47,628 nt of DNA from JBCCFW01 sp039029535. Lineage in GTDB: Bacteria > Acidobacteriota > JBCCFW01. The position numbers and the translations under genes are program-made. The stretch is taken from contig JBCCFW010000040.1 in the NCBI GenBank assembly GCA_039029535.1, forward strand, positions 1-47,628. Reading direction: 5' to 3'. The notes under the pieces are model-generated. The model did no database searches, had not been told where the DNA came from, and worked only from the letters and a program-made list of their open reading frames with translations. Every line of letters starts with the position of its first letter. Position 1 is the stretch's first letter. Shown here in pieces: positions 16,242-23,657 of the stretch.

Positions 16242-17171
16242 GTGGGCGAGCCGACTGACCAGACCGAGGGGAGGGCATCTGACGACCGGATCCGCGAGCT
16301 CGAGGCCGAGAATGCCCGGTTCAAGGCCATCCTGGCTGCCGAGGGCAAGCTTGCGCTCTTCGGTGGCAAGCTCGCTGCGCTCGTGGCTCTCGGTCCAGGG
16401 TTGACCGCCAGCATCCACCGGTGGCTCGATGTGCGAGCGGAAGGTGGCGAGCTGCCCAGGCTGGAGACGGCGCAAGTCGTGGCTGCCATAGTGCGGCGAG
16501 TGTTGGCGGTGGGGGTGTTAGGGCTGCTGCTCACTGCATTGCCGATGCTCCTACTCTGGCGGCAGAACGTGCTGATCGAGAGGCAGAATGAATCGCTGAT
16601 CGACCAAATCGAGCAAGAGCGCGATCTGACGAACGCTGCCCGCCGCGCCGAACTTGTGGCAACCCTGTACGACCGTCAGTCAGAGGGGCTCAATGGGGCT
16701 GAGCGTGCCGACGAGACGCCCGAGAAGTCTCCTCTGAAGGCGAGTAGAAGAGCCCGAGCGGAGGCGGCACGGGCTTTCTACCGGCTGGAAAAGTCCACCG
16801 GGAATGGCGAGCCTGACTTCGCAGGAGTCGACCTGTCTTGGGTGCACCTCGAAGGCGCCGACCTTTCCGGGGCGTCCCTGATGTACGCCGATCTGTCCGG
16901 GGCATTTCTCGCCGGGGCGAGCCTCAGAAGGGCCAACCTGTCCGGAGCGGGCCTTTGGAAGACCGACCTGTCCGGGGCGGACCTCGCAGGCGCCAATCTG
17001 TCCCGGGCGGTCCTCGTAGGCGCTAAGGGCTTCACAGAGGAACAGTTGCGCTCGTGTTTGTTCGATGACAATACACAGTGGCCGGATGCGCTGCGTGAGG
17101 TGGCGGCCAGCGTGCTCGACGAGCGGGAAGCGGCCGAGCGGGTCGACGCAGTGTTTGATGGAGCAGGGTAG
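16242..17171 (+). CDS. Pentapeptide-repeat protein with coiled coils and a membrane segment
   Basis: 309 residues from GTG 16242. The order is: an N-terminal coiled coil (RIRELEAENARFKAIL), one hydrophobic segment near residues 85-107 (VLAVGVLGLLLTALPMLLLW), a second coiled coil (IERQNESLIDQIEQE), a charged linker, then about 14 pentapeptide units A(D/N/S)LxG between residues about 188 and 265 (FAGVDLSWVHLEGADLSGA and following), and an acidic helical tail. Pentapeptide repeats form a right-handed quadrilateral beta-helix used for protein binding. It would sit in the inner membrane with the repeats in the cytoplasm. Its start is 113 bp from that of the Mrr/NB-ARC gene on the opposite strand, so the two may share control. 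Function unknown. Confidence 0.8.
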   Translation: MGEPTDQTEGRASDDRIRELEAENARFKAILAAEGKLALFGGKLAALVALGPGLTASIHRWLDVRAEGGELPRLETAQVVAAIVRRVLAVGVLGLLLTALPMLLLWRQNVLIERQNESLIDQIEQERDLTNAARRAELVATLYDRQSEGLNGAERADETPEKSPLKASRRARAEAARAFYRLEKSTGNGEPDFAGVDLSWVHLEGADLSGASLMYADLSGAFLAGASLRRANLSGAGLWKTDLSGADLAGANLSRAVLVGAKGFTEEQLRSCLFDDNTQWPDALREVAASVLDEREAAERVDAVFDGAG

Positions 17172-17253
17172 TGACCGACTGCAGGTCTACGTCCGCTGGT
17201 CTCAGGATCGGTTGACTTGGAGGTTGTCTAGCGATTGAGCGGGCAGAGCCTCC

Positions 17254-17273
17254 GGCCCATCGGTCGATGGGCC
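17254..17273. terminator. Possible bidirectional hairpin terminator
   Basis: GGCCCATCG-gt-CGATGGGCC is a perfect 9-bp inverted repeat with almost no spacer, between the convergent ends of the pentapeptide-repeat gene (17171) and the secreted-protein gene (17458). No T-run follows on either strand, so a regulatory role other than termination cannot be excluded. I see no gene in the rest of 17172-17457. Confidence 0.4.
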
Positions 17274-17457
17274 GCCGTGCACCATTGGCCAAGGCAGTTG
17301 AGGCATGAGCCGACCACCGTTGCGCGGCTGAGCGATGGCGTAGGGCGCTCATCGCGCGTCATGCTGCGTGAGCAAGTGCCTGGGACAGACGCGATTTGTT
17401 TGCGCGTCGGTTGAGGGGCTTTCTCACGGGCGAGCATCAGGCCGGAGCGCGAGCTCC

Positions 17458-18048
17458 TCAGGGAGTGCCGGTGAGCCTGAGAGTGAAGCTAACGACCTCG
17501 TCGTAGTCCGAGCCTGTGCCCATTGAGAACGAGCACTGCCCTAGACGGTCGCCGGTCCGTGCGCTGTCAACGACCCATCCGACGTTGGCATGGCGGCCGT
17601 TGCCTGAGACCTTTCTGAAGGTGATGCGTACTTCATAGGTGCCCACGCCGCTGAGTCTCTTGAGCGTGTCTTCAAGTATGTAGGGCGTGCCTTGCACGCG
17701 AAGGAGGTTGCGATCGCCGATTTCCCGTCTCCACTTGCACCTCTTGATGTCCGAGTCCTCGTAGAGCGTTCGCCACCGAGGCCGTACAGACGAGGAACCG
17801 AATGCGGATGGCAATGCTTCTCCTCCTCTTGTCCTAGTCGTACCATCTTGCATGGGCCAGACCTTTCGGTACTCGATCTTCCTCGGGCAGGCCCAATCCC
17901 AATGGTCCACGATGAAGGTAGTGAGCCACAGTTCGCTGCCTGATGCGGCCTCAAGAACCTGGTGGCTGCAGCTCTCCTGTGCGTCCGCACTCAAGGTCTG
18001 GGCAAGGAGGGCGGCGGAGAAGACGGCAGATGTGATGAGGGGGCGCAT
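17458..18048 (-). CDS. Secreted protein of unknown function
   Basis: 196 residues. MRPLITSAVFSAALLAQTLSADAQ is a clear signal peptide; cleavage is predicted near SADAQ. The mature part has four cysteines (ESCSHQV, WACPRK, KRCKW, LGQCSF), consistent with two disulfides, and many beta-type stretches (ELWLTTFIVDHWDW, TYEVRITFRKV, VVSFTLRLTG). I do not recognise the family. It starts 21 bp after the sigma-like gene on the same strand and so probably forms an operon with it. Codon use is less GC-rich than in core genes. Confidence 0.65.
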   Translation of the reverse strand: MRPLITSAVFSAALLAQTLSADAQESCSHQVLEAASGSELWLTTFIVDHWDWACPRKIEYRKVWPMQDGTTRTRGGEALPSAFGSSSVRPRWRTLYEDSDIKRCKWRREIGDRNLLRVQGTPYILEDTLKRLSGVGTYEVRITFRKVSGNGRHANVGWVVDSARTGDRLGQCSFSMGTGSDYDEVVSFTLRLTGTP

Positions 18049-18069
18049 TTTGGTTTCCTTCGACGGTGG

Positions 18070-18864
18070 CTAGTGATTGCCAGGGCGGTGAGGCGGAGTG
18101 TCAGGCGAGTCGGTCTCCTGGAGGTACCTTCGGAGACGTTCTAGTAGCCGGTTACCTTGGACTCGCGCGTTGGCTTCGGTGATGCCAAGTTTGTTTGCAA
18201 CTCCCCGCCAGGTGAGCCCTTCAAGGCGGTATTCAATGAGTTGCTGCTGCTTGGGGTTGAATCGCGATAGAGCACTTCTTGTTGAGAGAATCTGCTCGCG
18301 TGTAGACAGGAGCTGTTCCGGTGTTGGGGGCGGACGTGGCTGGAGTGTGAGATCAAGCTGCTCTAGCTCGTCCGGCCGAGCCGTTGAGAGCTCCCTGGTC
18401 CGTTGCCGATGCGCGCGGCGGCTGATGTCGCGCATCTTGTTCTTGGTGACGGCCGCGATCCAAGCTGTCAACTTGGCGGGATTGTCCGGCAGTTGTCCGG
18501 ACACGATCTTGTCATGTAGGTGGAGCTGGATTTCCGTCTTGGCGTCTTGGGGATCGACGCCTCGGGCATGCCGGCGGTGGCGCAAGATGAGCTTTTCGAT
18601 GTCCGAGTCACGCAGCCGAATGACCTCCCATGCTTGCTTGCGAAGGGTCTCTAGCCGCTCGGACTTGATGGCCTCCCTGACGCCGTCGCGTGTGTGGGTC
18701 CTTCGCTCGGTTAGGAGCTTGCTTGTGCTGGCTCGGGCGGCGCGTTTCTTGCTCTTGGTTCGCTTGTGGCCAGATTGGGCCTCTGGTGCTTGCAGCAAGA
18801 ATGCGAGCATGGCCAAGCCGTACAGTAGCGGTGGTGATCGAACTGGCTTCAGGAGAGCGGTCAT
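18070..18864 (-). CDS. ECF-type sigma factor-like protein with an N-terminal hydrophobic segment
   Basis: 264 residues from ATG 18864. Residues about 200-255 match sigma region 4: ALSRFNPKQQQLIEYRLEGL followed by a helix-turn-helix TWRGVANKLGITEANARVQG. Residues about 105-160 fit region 2 (TEIQLHLHDKIV, then LTAWIAAVTKNKMRDISRRA, as in the WLrriarNrl-D-RR block of ECF sigmas). Unusually, the protein begins with a basic segment, a hydrophobic stretch LLYGLAMLAFLLQAPEAQS and a Lys/Arg-rich linker, which looks like a signal anchor. There is no Met between 29 and about 145, so a shorter soluble form would need GTG or TTG (GTG exists near VREAIKSE). It may drive the downstream secreted-protein gene. 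Confidence 0.7.
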   Translation of the reverse strand: MTALLKPVRSPPLLYGLAMLAFLLQAPEAQSGHKRTKSKKRAARASTSKLLTERRTHTRDGVREAIKSERLETLRKQAWEVIRLRDSDIEKLILRHRRHARGVDPQDAKTEIQLHLHDKIVSGQLPDNPAKLTAWIAAVTKNKMRDISRRAHRQRTRELSTARPDELEQLDLTLQPRPPPTPEQLLSTREQILSTRSALSRFNPKQQQLIEYRLEGLTWRGVANKLGITEANARVQGNRLLERLRRYLQETDSPDTPPHRPGNH

Positions 18865-19352
18865 TAGTCGTCCGGCCTTGGGTGGCGTAGTCGCCTTGAG
18901 TAGATTGACGATTCAGCACACTCGAACGTAACAGTGAGCGTGTCGATATCTCGGATCTTCTGTGCAGGCCGCGGCTCATCTCATGCTGTGCTGGCTCTCG
19001 ATCGTGCTCAAGATGACGTTTTTGGGCAGTCTCACTAAGCAGTGCACCTAGTCAAAGCGTCGATCGGATGCTGGTCGTCGACATCTCGGAGCGGACGTTC
19101 GGTCACCCAGCTGCTTGCTCACTAGGCAAGCTGCCTTCGTTACATGGACTTCAGAATATGGCGAGTGGCGACAACTTGATGGAGCAGGAAGGAACGGGTG
19201 GGTGCAATGGCCTGGCCGAAGGCGCCAGAGACGCCAATGAGTGAGTCCGCAGGCTCAGCACCGAGATCGCCGCTTTCAGGCGAGCCTGGCGGCTTCGGCC
19301 ATGTGTGCTGCGTGTTGTGTTCGGAGCAATCTCGTCAGAGTAGGAGTGACCG
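18865..19352. other. 488-bp intergenic region, no gene found
   Basis: Divergent promoter region between the sigma-like gene and the coiled-coil gene. I see no coding sequence. GCTTGC-tcactag-GCAAGC is a short inverted repeat near 19112-19130, and gtcgatatctcgga / gtcgacatctcgga is a 14-base imperfect direct repeat (about 18943 and 19077) that might be operator-like. Confidence 0.3.
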
Positions 19353-19871
19353 ATGACCGACCTGGTGATGAGAGCGTCCGGTGAGCTGTTCAGCACGGTC
19401 GTCCGTGTGATCACCGGGCGCCTCTACACTGATGAACAGATCAGGGCGATCACGTCCGGAGCGGTGGGGAGGTATTTCGCGGAGTTCTTCCCAACTCCGA
19501 AAGACGAGTTCGCCGCTCGCGAGCGAGCGGACTCGGCGAGACAGCACATTGAAGCAGCGAGTGCGATCATCCGGGACATGCAGGAGGACCTGGAGGCGCA
19601 GGACCGTGAGCTGGGAAAGCTGCTTGAGGAGGTGGAGGACAAGAAGCAGCTTGCAGATCGCTATCAGGCGCTTGCTAATACGAACCGGGAGGCCTTCGAT
19701 GCATTCCGAGCAGAGATGGAAGACGCGCTACGCAAGGAACTCCGGCGGCAGGCCGAGAACGGCAAGCGGCTTCGGCAAGCCGTGTCAGCGGTGCTCTGGC
19801 TGATCACGCTCGTGCTCGGTGCTGCACTGGGGACCTACTTCAAGGACATAGTCGCCTGGGTGCAGGCGTGA
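19353..19871 (+). CDS. Coiled-coil protein with a C-terminal membrane anchor
   Basis: 172 residues from ATG 19353, with TAGGAG nine bases upstream. The N-terminal 50 residues are a small mixed domain (LFSTVVRVITGRLYTDEQI, GAVGRYFAEFFP). Residues about 55-140 are a long heptad-rich helix (RADSARQHIEAASAIIRDMQ, LEAQDRELGKLLEEVEDKKQ). The last 30 residues hold one hydrophobic segment (AVSAVLWLITLVLGAALGTYF), giving a tail-anchored membrane protein. It is in the same neighbourhood as the pentapeptide-repeat membrane protein, which also joins coiled coils to one membrane helix, but I see no sequence relation. Function unknown. Confidence 0.65.
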   Translation: MTDLVMRASGELFSTVVRVITGRLYTDEQIRAITSGAVGRYFAEFFPTPKDEFAARERADSARQHIEAASAIIRDMQEDLEAQDRELGKLLEEVEDKKQLADRYQALANTNREAFDAFRAEMEDALRKELRRQAENGKRLRQAVSAVLWLITLVLGAALGTYFKDIVAWVQA

Positions 19872-19899
19872 GCGTGACGTCCGATGAGTCAGGGTTCGG

Positions 19900-20063
19900 T
19901 TGAAGTCGCCAGCCGAGCGCGGTGTCATGTCGAACAGCGCCTTGCTTCCGGTCGTGAACCAGGTGATCTGGTCTTGGAAGTTGTCGTCTGAAGGGCCGTC
20001 CGGGTTGTCGAACACGGTCCGAGGCTGGTTCATGAGTTGCTCTGGGATCGTCAATCCCGTCGA
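19900..20063 (-). pseudogene. Possible degraded coding fragment, pilin-like
   Basis: On the minus strand this stretch reads STGLTIPEQLMNQ, then TVFDNPDGPSDDNFQDQI, then TWF. That resembles the C-terminal NPDGP-(D)-DDQ-x-W part of some type IV pilin-like or prepilin proteins. There is no start codon, signal or upstream coding context, and the frame ends in unrelated sequence within the neighbouring gene. It is best treated as a possible gene relic; it could be chance. Confidence 0.25.
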
Positions 20064-20145
20064 GGGGAATGCGTCGTGGAGGGGCTGCCCTTCTGGTTGG
20101 TGATGAGGCGGGCTGCTCGCACTTCCAATGGTCGTGCGATGTTGC

Positions 20146-20763
20146 TCACCAAGAGCGAAGCTCGGCTGTGGCGCAATTGAAGAGAAACACCGCCAAGAAC
20201 TTGTCCGAGCGCTCGAGTTTGCGATCGAGCCAGGCGAGCAGTTGGCTCCAGTAGTGTCGCCCTGACAGTCTGACCTCATCGAACCCGATAAGCAGGATGG
20301 TGTTCGGGCCATATGAATAGGCGTGTTGTTTCTGCTGGAAGCGGTCTTGGATAGCTGTGGACACGAGCGCTACGTGTCCGTCGTAGTCGGCTGCCGTGAG
20401 CTCTGCCTCGACTTCCTTCGTCTTCTTGTGGATTGGGCCCGCGCCCGGAGCCCAGCCGTCGCGAACCAAGAGTTCGCTTCTGAGTGCTTCCTCGGCATCG
20501 TGGGTGCAGGTGACTTGAACGTCGAAGTCCTGCTCGCGGAAGCCAGTGAGTTGGATGTGTGCATCCGCCGCGCTGCTGTCCTCGAATGCCTCCACCTCTG
20601 CTCTCAGGCCCGGTTGCTTGAAGTGCAGAGCAAGCCGGCTGATGGGGTAGAGCTCCTCTAGCAGCAGCTTGGCTCGTCCCCGTCGCAGGTGGTAGTCCTC
20701 ATTCGAGAGCGCTTCGACCTGCTCGTCGACTTCCTGAGCGAATAGGTAGGCTGTGGCTCTCAT
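20146..20763 (-). CDS. Soluble protein with a possible PD-(D/E)xK-like nuclease core, function unknown
   Basis: 205 residues from ATG 20763, chosen because GGAGGG lies ten bases upstream; the open frame reaches 20832 but without a ribosome site. The N terminus is helical (VDEQVEALSNEDYHLRRGRA). The centre reads EAFEDSSAADAHIQLTG then FDVQVTCTHDAEEALRSELL, an acidic strand followed by a D-x-Q-x-T strand and helix that recalls the (D/E)-x-K core of PD-(D/E)xK folds, but the usual Lys is absent. The C-terminal part has a buried strand NTILLIGFDE and an amphipathic helix. No membrane segment. The nuclease idea is only a suggestion. It is convergent with the coiled-coil gene. Confidence 0.6.
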   Translation of the reverse strand: MRATAYLFAQEVDEQVEALSNEDYHLRRGRAKLLLEELYPISRLALHFKQPGLRAEVEAFEDSSAADAHIQLTGFREQDFDVQVTCTHDAEEALRSELLVRDGWAPGAGPIHKKTKEVEAELTAADYDGHVALVSTAIQDRFQQKQHAYSYGPNTILLIGFDEVRLSGRHYWSQLLAWLDRKLERSDKFLAVFLFNCATAELRSW

Positions 20764-20862
20764 GACGGAATCCCTCCAAGGTGCTCCTAAAGTGTGTTCG
20801 CTGAGCATTGGACCTGGTAGATGGGTGCGCACCGCAGGGCTGTGTCAGCCAGCCATCCGGTG

Positions 20863-21124
20863 CCTTAAACGGTAATTGGCCAACTGGCGAGTTTGTCTTA
20901 AACGCCGACGGACCATCTCGCCCCAATCTCGGCTTCTGAGATCAGATCCGGCCCGGGATCACCGCCCGGCCGGCCCGATCGCCGCTCTCAGCCGCCTACG
21001 CGAGGGGCCGGCGTCAGATCCCGAAATCGCCAAGATTGGCCCCCACACGCCTGGAAGCGAGGGATCTGCGACCCCGACCGCATGACCTAACCCAACCCAC
21101 CCCCGAGTTGGTCCCCACCCACAA
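20863..21124. repeat. Left-arm repeat, copy 1
   Basis: A roughly 260-bp sequence repeated at 28288-28547, ending in an att-like TGGCGCCCCA. The best-conserved block is 20915-21033, where I count about a dozen differences from 28338-28455. The rest is looser but colinear: taaacg near both starts and ccccgagt-ggtccc near both ends. An internal inverted repeat (ggcttctgaga ... tctcagcc) could form a long GC-rich hairpin. Confidence 0.75.
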
Positions 21125-21200
21125 TGGCGCCCCATTCGGATGGCTGGACGAGCTGATTCTCAGGTCGCAAGGGAGAGGTTCAACTCGGTTCTCAGGTGGA
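21124..21200. repeat. Right-arm repeat, copy 2, beginning at att-like site 2
   Basis: The same sequence as 9564-9640, directly abutting the left-arm repeat. The TGGCGCCCCA at 21125-21134 differs by one base from the TGGCGCGCCA at the 3' end of tRNA-Arg (28548-28557, plus-strand reading). In the tandem model this is the junction between the two islands. Confidence 0.6.
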
Positions 21201-21235
21201 ACCCTCGGTATCAGTGAGTTGCGTGAGGGCGTCCC

Positions 21236-21977
21236 GTGGCGGCCGCGGTACGGGACCCCACGCAGGCAACGGCGAATCGATTGCGGGGGTCAGCGGCCTC
21301 CACCACCGGTACGAGCGCCGGGCCGCCTGAGCTCACTTTGGTTCTGGGCGACCTCGGTGGACGACTGGCGGTGAAGGTGCACCAGTTCGGCTGTCGGTGT
21401 CGTGTCCGCGTCGGATCGGTGACGACGGCGGGTTGCGAACCGCGGGAAAGGGCCGAGTACGTGCGGAACGCTCTGCGGCTGTGGCTGCTGGTCAGCAATC
21501 GAGGCGGATCGGGATATTGGCTAGGTACAGGCCGTCGGGTGAGCGAGGACGCCACCCGGATCTTCACGGGCAGCCTGTTCCGGGTGCAGGAGGGCACGGT
21601 TACCGGTTCGCCGAGGAGGCACGCCGAGAGTGCCCTCAGGGCCCGTTCGGCGGCCGGCTCGGGTCGCCCGGAGCCTGGCGCTCGCTCACCGGCTGGAGGC
21701 CGCCATTGAGGCGGGTGAGTACCGGAACAGGGCCCACCTGGCCGAGGTTCTCGGCGTCACGGACGCCCGGGTCAGGCAGATCCTGAACCTCACTGAGCTG
21801 GCGCCAGACATCCAGGCAGAGGTGCTGGCGACGGAGGCCGTGGACGGGGTAGAGGCTGAAGGAGAGCTCGCTGTTTCGGGGGCGGGTTCCAGCAAGGGGC
21901 AGCCAGCCAGTGACCGCGAGCCATGTTCACGCACGCTCGGCCAGCCAGCAGCCGTCCGGTGGAGTCCTGCCAGTTGA
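21236..21977 (+). pseudogene. Frameshifted gene with a KorB/ParB-like HTH segment
   Basis: Three frames must be joined to follow the protein: RIFTGSLFRVQEG up to about 21597, then YRFAEEARRECPQGP, then VRRPARVARSLALAHRLEAA in the frame open from GTG 21630, continuing AHLAEVLGVTDARVRQILNL and LAPDIQAEVLATEAVDGVE. The last part is a helix-turn-helix resembling the ALAHRxQ...LARxLGxTRARVTQ...LAPDIQ type that I know from genes close to site-specific recombinases. The two apparent frameshifts suggest decay; sequencing errors could also explain them. The stretch from 21630 might be translated on its own (115 residues). Confidence 0.5.
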
Positions 21978-22184
21978 TGTCGAGAGGCGCGACCTGGGCG
22001 GCAGGCGACGATGCTGGATCGGGGGTGCTCTGGCGATGTAGTTTTCTGCTGTATTGAAGCGCATTCTCATCCCAAGTCGCCTATAGGAACGAGCCTTGTG
22101 GTGAGAGAGCGAGTTTGCAACGCGCCAAGTGCCCGACGGTCGGTGGAGGTCCCACTGCCCCCAGCATCAAGTAGGTTGAGAGAG
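21978..22184. other. Upstream region of the hsd operon
   Basis: The hsdM frame is open upstream to 22011, but the family similarity begins only at ATG 22185. The AT-richer section around 22037-22100 is the likely promoter region; TATAGG at about 22080 could be a -10 element, but I found no well-spaced -35. Confidence 0.3.
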
Positions 22185-23657
22185 ATGATCACGGGTGAGC
22201 TCAAGTCCAAGGTGGACAGCATCTGGAACACGATGTGGTCTGGCGGCATTTCTAATCCGCTGTCCGTGATCGAGCAGCTCACCTATCTGCTCTTCATCAA
22301 GCGTCTGGACGAGCTGCACACGCTCAAGGAGGCCAAGGCGGCACGTACCGGCAAGCCCATCAAGGAGCCGGTCTTCAGCGCCAAGCAAGCCAAGCTCCGC
22401 TGGTCCCGCTTCAAGGAGACCGCCCCGGAGCAGATGTTCGAGACGGTGCGCGATCACGTCTTTCCCTTCATCAAGACCCTCGGGCAGAAGGGTGAGGGTG
22501 GCTCGGCCTACAGCCACCACATGAAGGACGCCATCTTCATGATGCCAAAGCCCAGCGTGCTGGCCAATGTCGTCGATCAGCTCGACAGCATCGACATGTC
22601 CGACAGCGACACGAAGGGCGACCTCTACGAATACATGCTCGGCAAGATCGCCACCGCCGGGCAGAACGGTCAGTTTCGTACTCCGCGGCACATCATCAAG
22701 CTGATGGTGGACATGACCGCGCCCACTCCGAAGGACGTCATCTGCGATCCGGCCTGCGGCACGGCTGGCTTCCTCATCGCCGCCTCCGAGTACCTCGTCG
22801 AGCACCATGGCGATGTGATCTACAAGAGCGCCAAGACTCGCCGCCGCTTCAACGAGGGGACCTTCCACGGCTACGACTTCGACAACACCATGCTGCGGAT
22901 TGGTAGCATGAACATGCTGCTTCACGGCGTGGAGAAGCCGGACATCCGTTACAAGGACTCGCTGGCCCAGGCCGACGATGATGACGCGGAGAGGTACTCT
23001 CTCGTCCTCGCCAACCCGCCCTTTGCCGGCAGCCTCGACTACGAGTCCACTGCCAAGGACTTGCAGCAGGTCGTCAAGACCAAGAAGACGGAGCTGCTCT
23101 TCTTGGCCCTATTCCTACGTCTCCTTCAGACGGGCGGTCGCGCCGCCGTCATCGTGCCCGACGGTGTTCTCTTCGGCTCGAGCAAGGCACACAAGGCCCT
23201 ACGCAAGAGCTTGGTCGAGGAGCAGAAGCTCGACGCCATCGTCTCCATGCCTTCGGGCGTCTTCAAGCCCTACGCCGGGGTCTCCACCGCCATCCTCTTC
23301 TTCACCAAGACCAACTCCGGCGGCACCGACGACGTCTGGTTCTACGACATGCGGGCCGATGGCTTCTCGCTGGATGACAAGCGCACTCCGCAGCCTGAGA
23401 AGAGCGACCTCGCTGACGTTCTTGCCCGTTGGAGGAAGCGCAAGGCGGAGAAGAAGCGCACGCGGACGGACCAGAGCTTCCTCGTGCCCAAGGCCGAGAT
23501 CGCGGAACACGCCTACGACCTCTCGATCAACCGCTACAAGGAGGTGGAGTACGAGGCGGTGGAGTACGACCCGCCGAAGGTGATCCTGGAGCGGCTAGCG
23601 AGTTTGGAGGCGGAAATCTCGAGGGGACGTGAGGAGTTGGAGGAGATGTTGAGATGA
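22185..23657 (+). CDS. hsdM: Type I restriction-modification system, methyltransferase subunit
   Basis: 490 residues from ATG 22185, preceded by TTGAGAGAG; upstream in-frame codons are not family-like. It transfers methyl groups from AdoMet to adenine (N6) in the site recognised by HsdS and is also required in the restriction complex. The N-terminal helical domain (VDSIWNTMWSGGISNPLSVI) is typical. The AdoMet-binding motif DPACGTAGFL lies near residue 187, and the catalytic N-P-P-F motif (LANPPFAGS) near 276. ATAGQNGQFRTPRHIIKLMV just before motif I is also characteristic. The stop overlaps the hsdS start (ATGA), showing translational coupling. It looks intact. Confidence 0.96.
   Translation: MITGELKSKVDSIWNTMWSGGISNPLSVIEQLTYLLFIKRLDELHTLKEAKAARTGKPIKEPVFSAKQAKLRWSRFKETAPEQMFETVRDHVFPFIKTLGQKGEGGSAYSHHMKDAIFMMPKPSVLANVVDQLDSIDMSDSDTKGDLYEYMLGKIATAGQNGQFRTPRHIIKLMVDMTAPTPKDVICDPACGTAGFLIAASEYLVEHHGDVIYKSAKTRRRFNEGTFHGYDFDNTMLRIGSMNMLLHGVEKPDIRYKDSLAQADDDDAERYSLVLANPPFAGSLDYESTAKDLQQVVKTKKTELLFLALFLRLLQTGGRAAVIVPDGVLFGSSKAHKALRKSLVEEQKLDAIVSMPSGVFKPYAGVSTAILFFTKTNSGGTDDVWFYDMRADGFSLDDKRTPQPEKSDLADVLARWRKRKAEKKRTRTDQSFLVPKAEIAEHAYDLSINRYKEVEYEAVEYDPPKVILERLASLEAEISRGREELEEMLR

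Larger units (their letters stand above)
9565..21134. mobile_element. Putative distal genomic island (about 11.6 kb) in a tandem array at tRNA-Arg
   Basis: Bounded by att-like TGGCGCCCCG (9565) and TGGCGCCCCA (21125). It starts with the right-arm repeat (9564-9640) and ends with the left-arm repeat (20863-21124). Cargo: HEAT-repeat protein, transposase fragment, Mrr/NB-ARC/TPR protein, pentapeptide-repeat membrane protein, secreted protein, sigma-like protein, coiled-coil membrane protein and a possible nuclease. No integrase or recombinase gene is recognisable, so movement would need help in trans, or the element is decayed. The boundaries are inferred from repeats alone. Confidence 0.5.

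Noticed and set aside
12705..20843. A shared 16-mer, CGCACCGCAGGGCTGT, at 12705-12720 and 20828-20843, as a possible extra att site or repeat.
   Set aside because: The similarity does not extend on either side, and one match of this length is not unexpected in 47 kb of GC-rich DNA.
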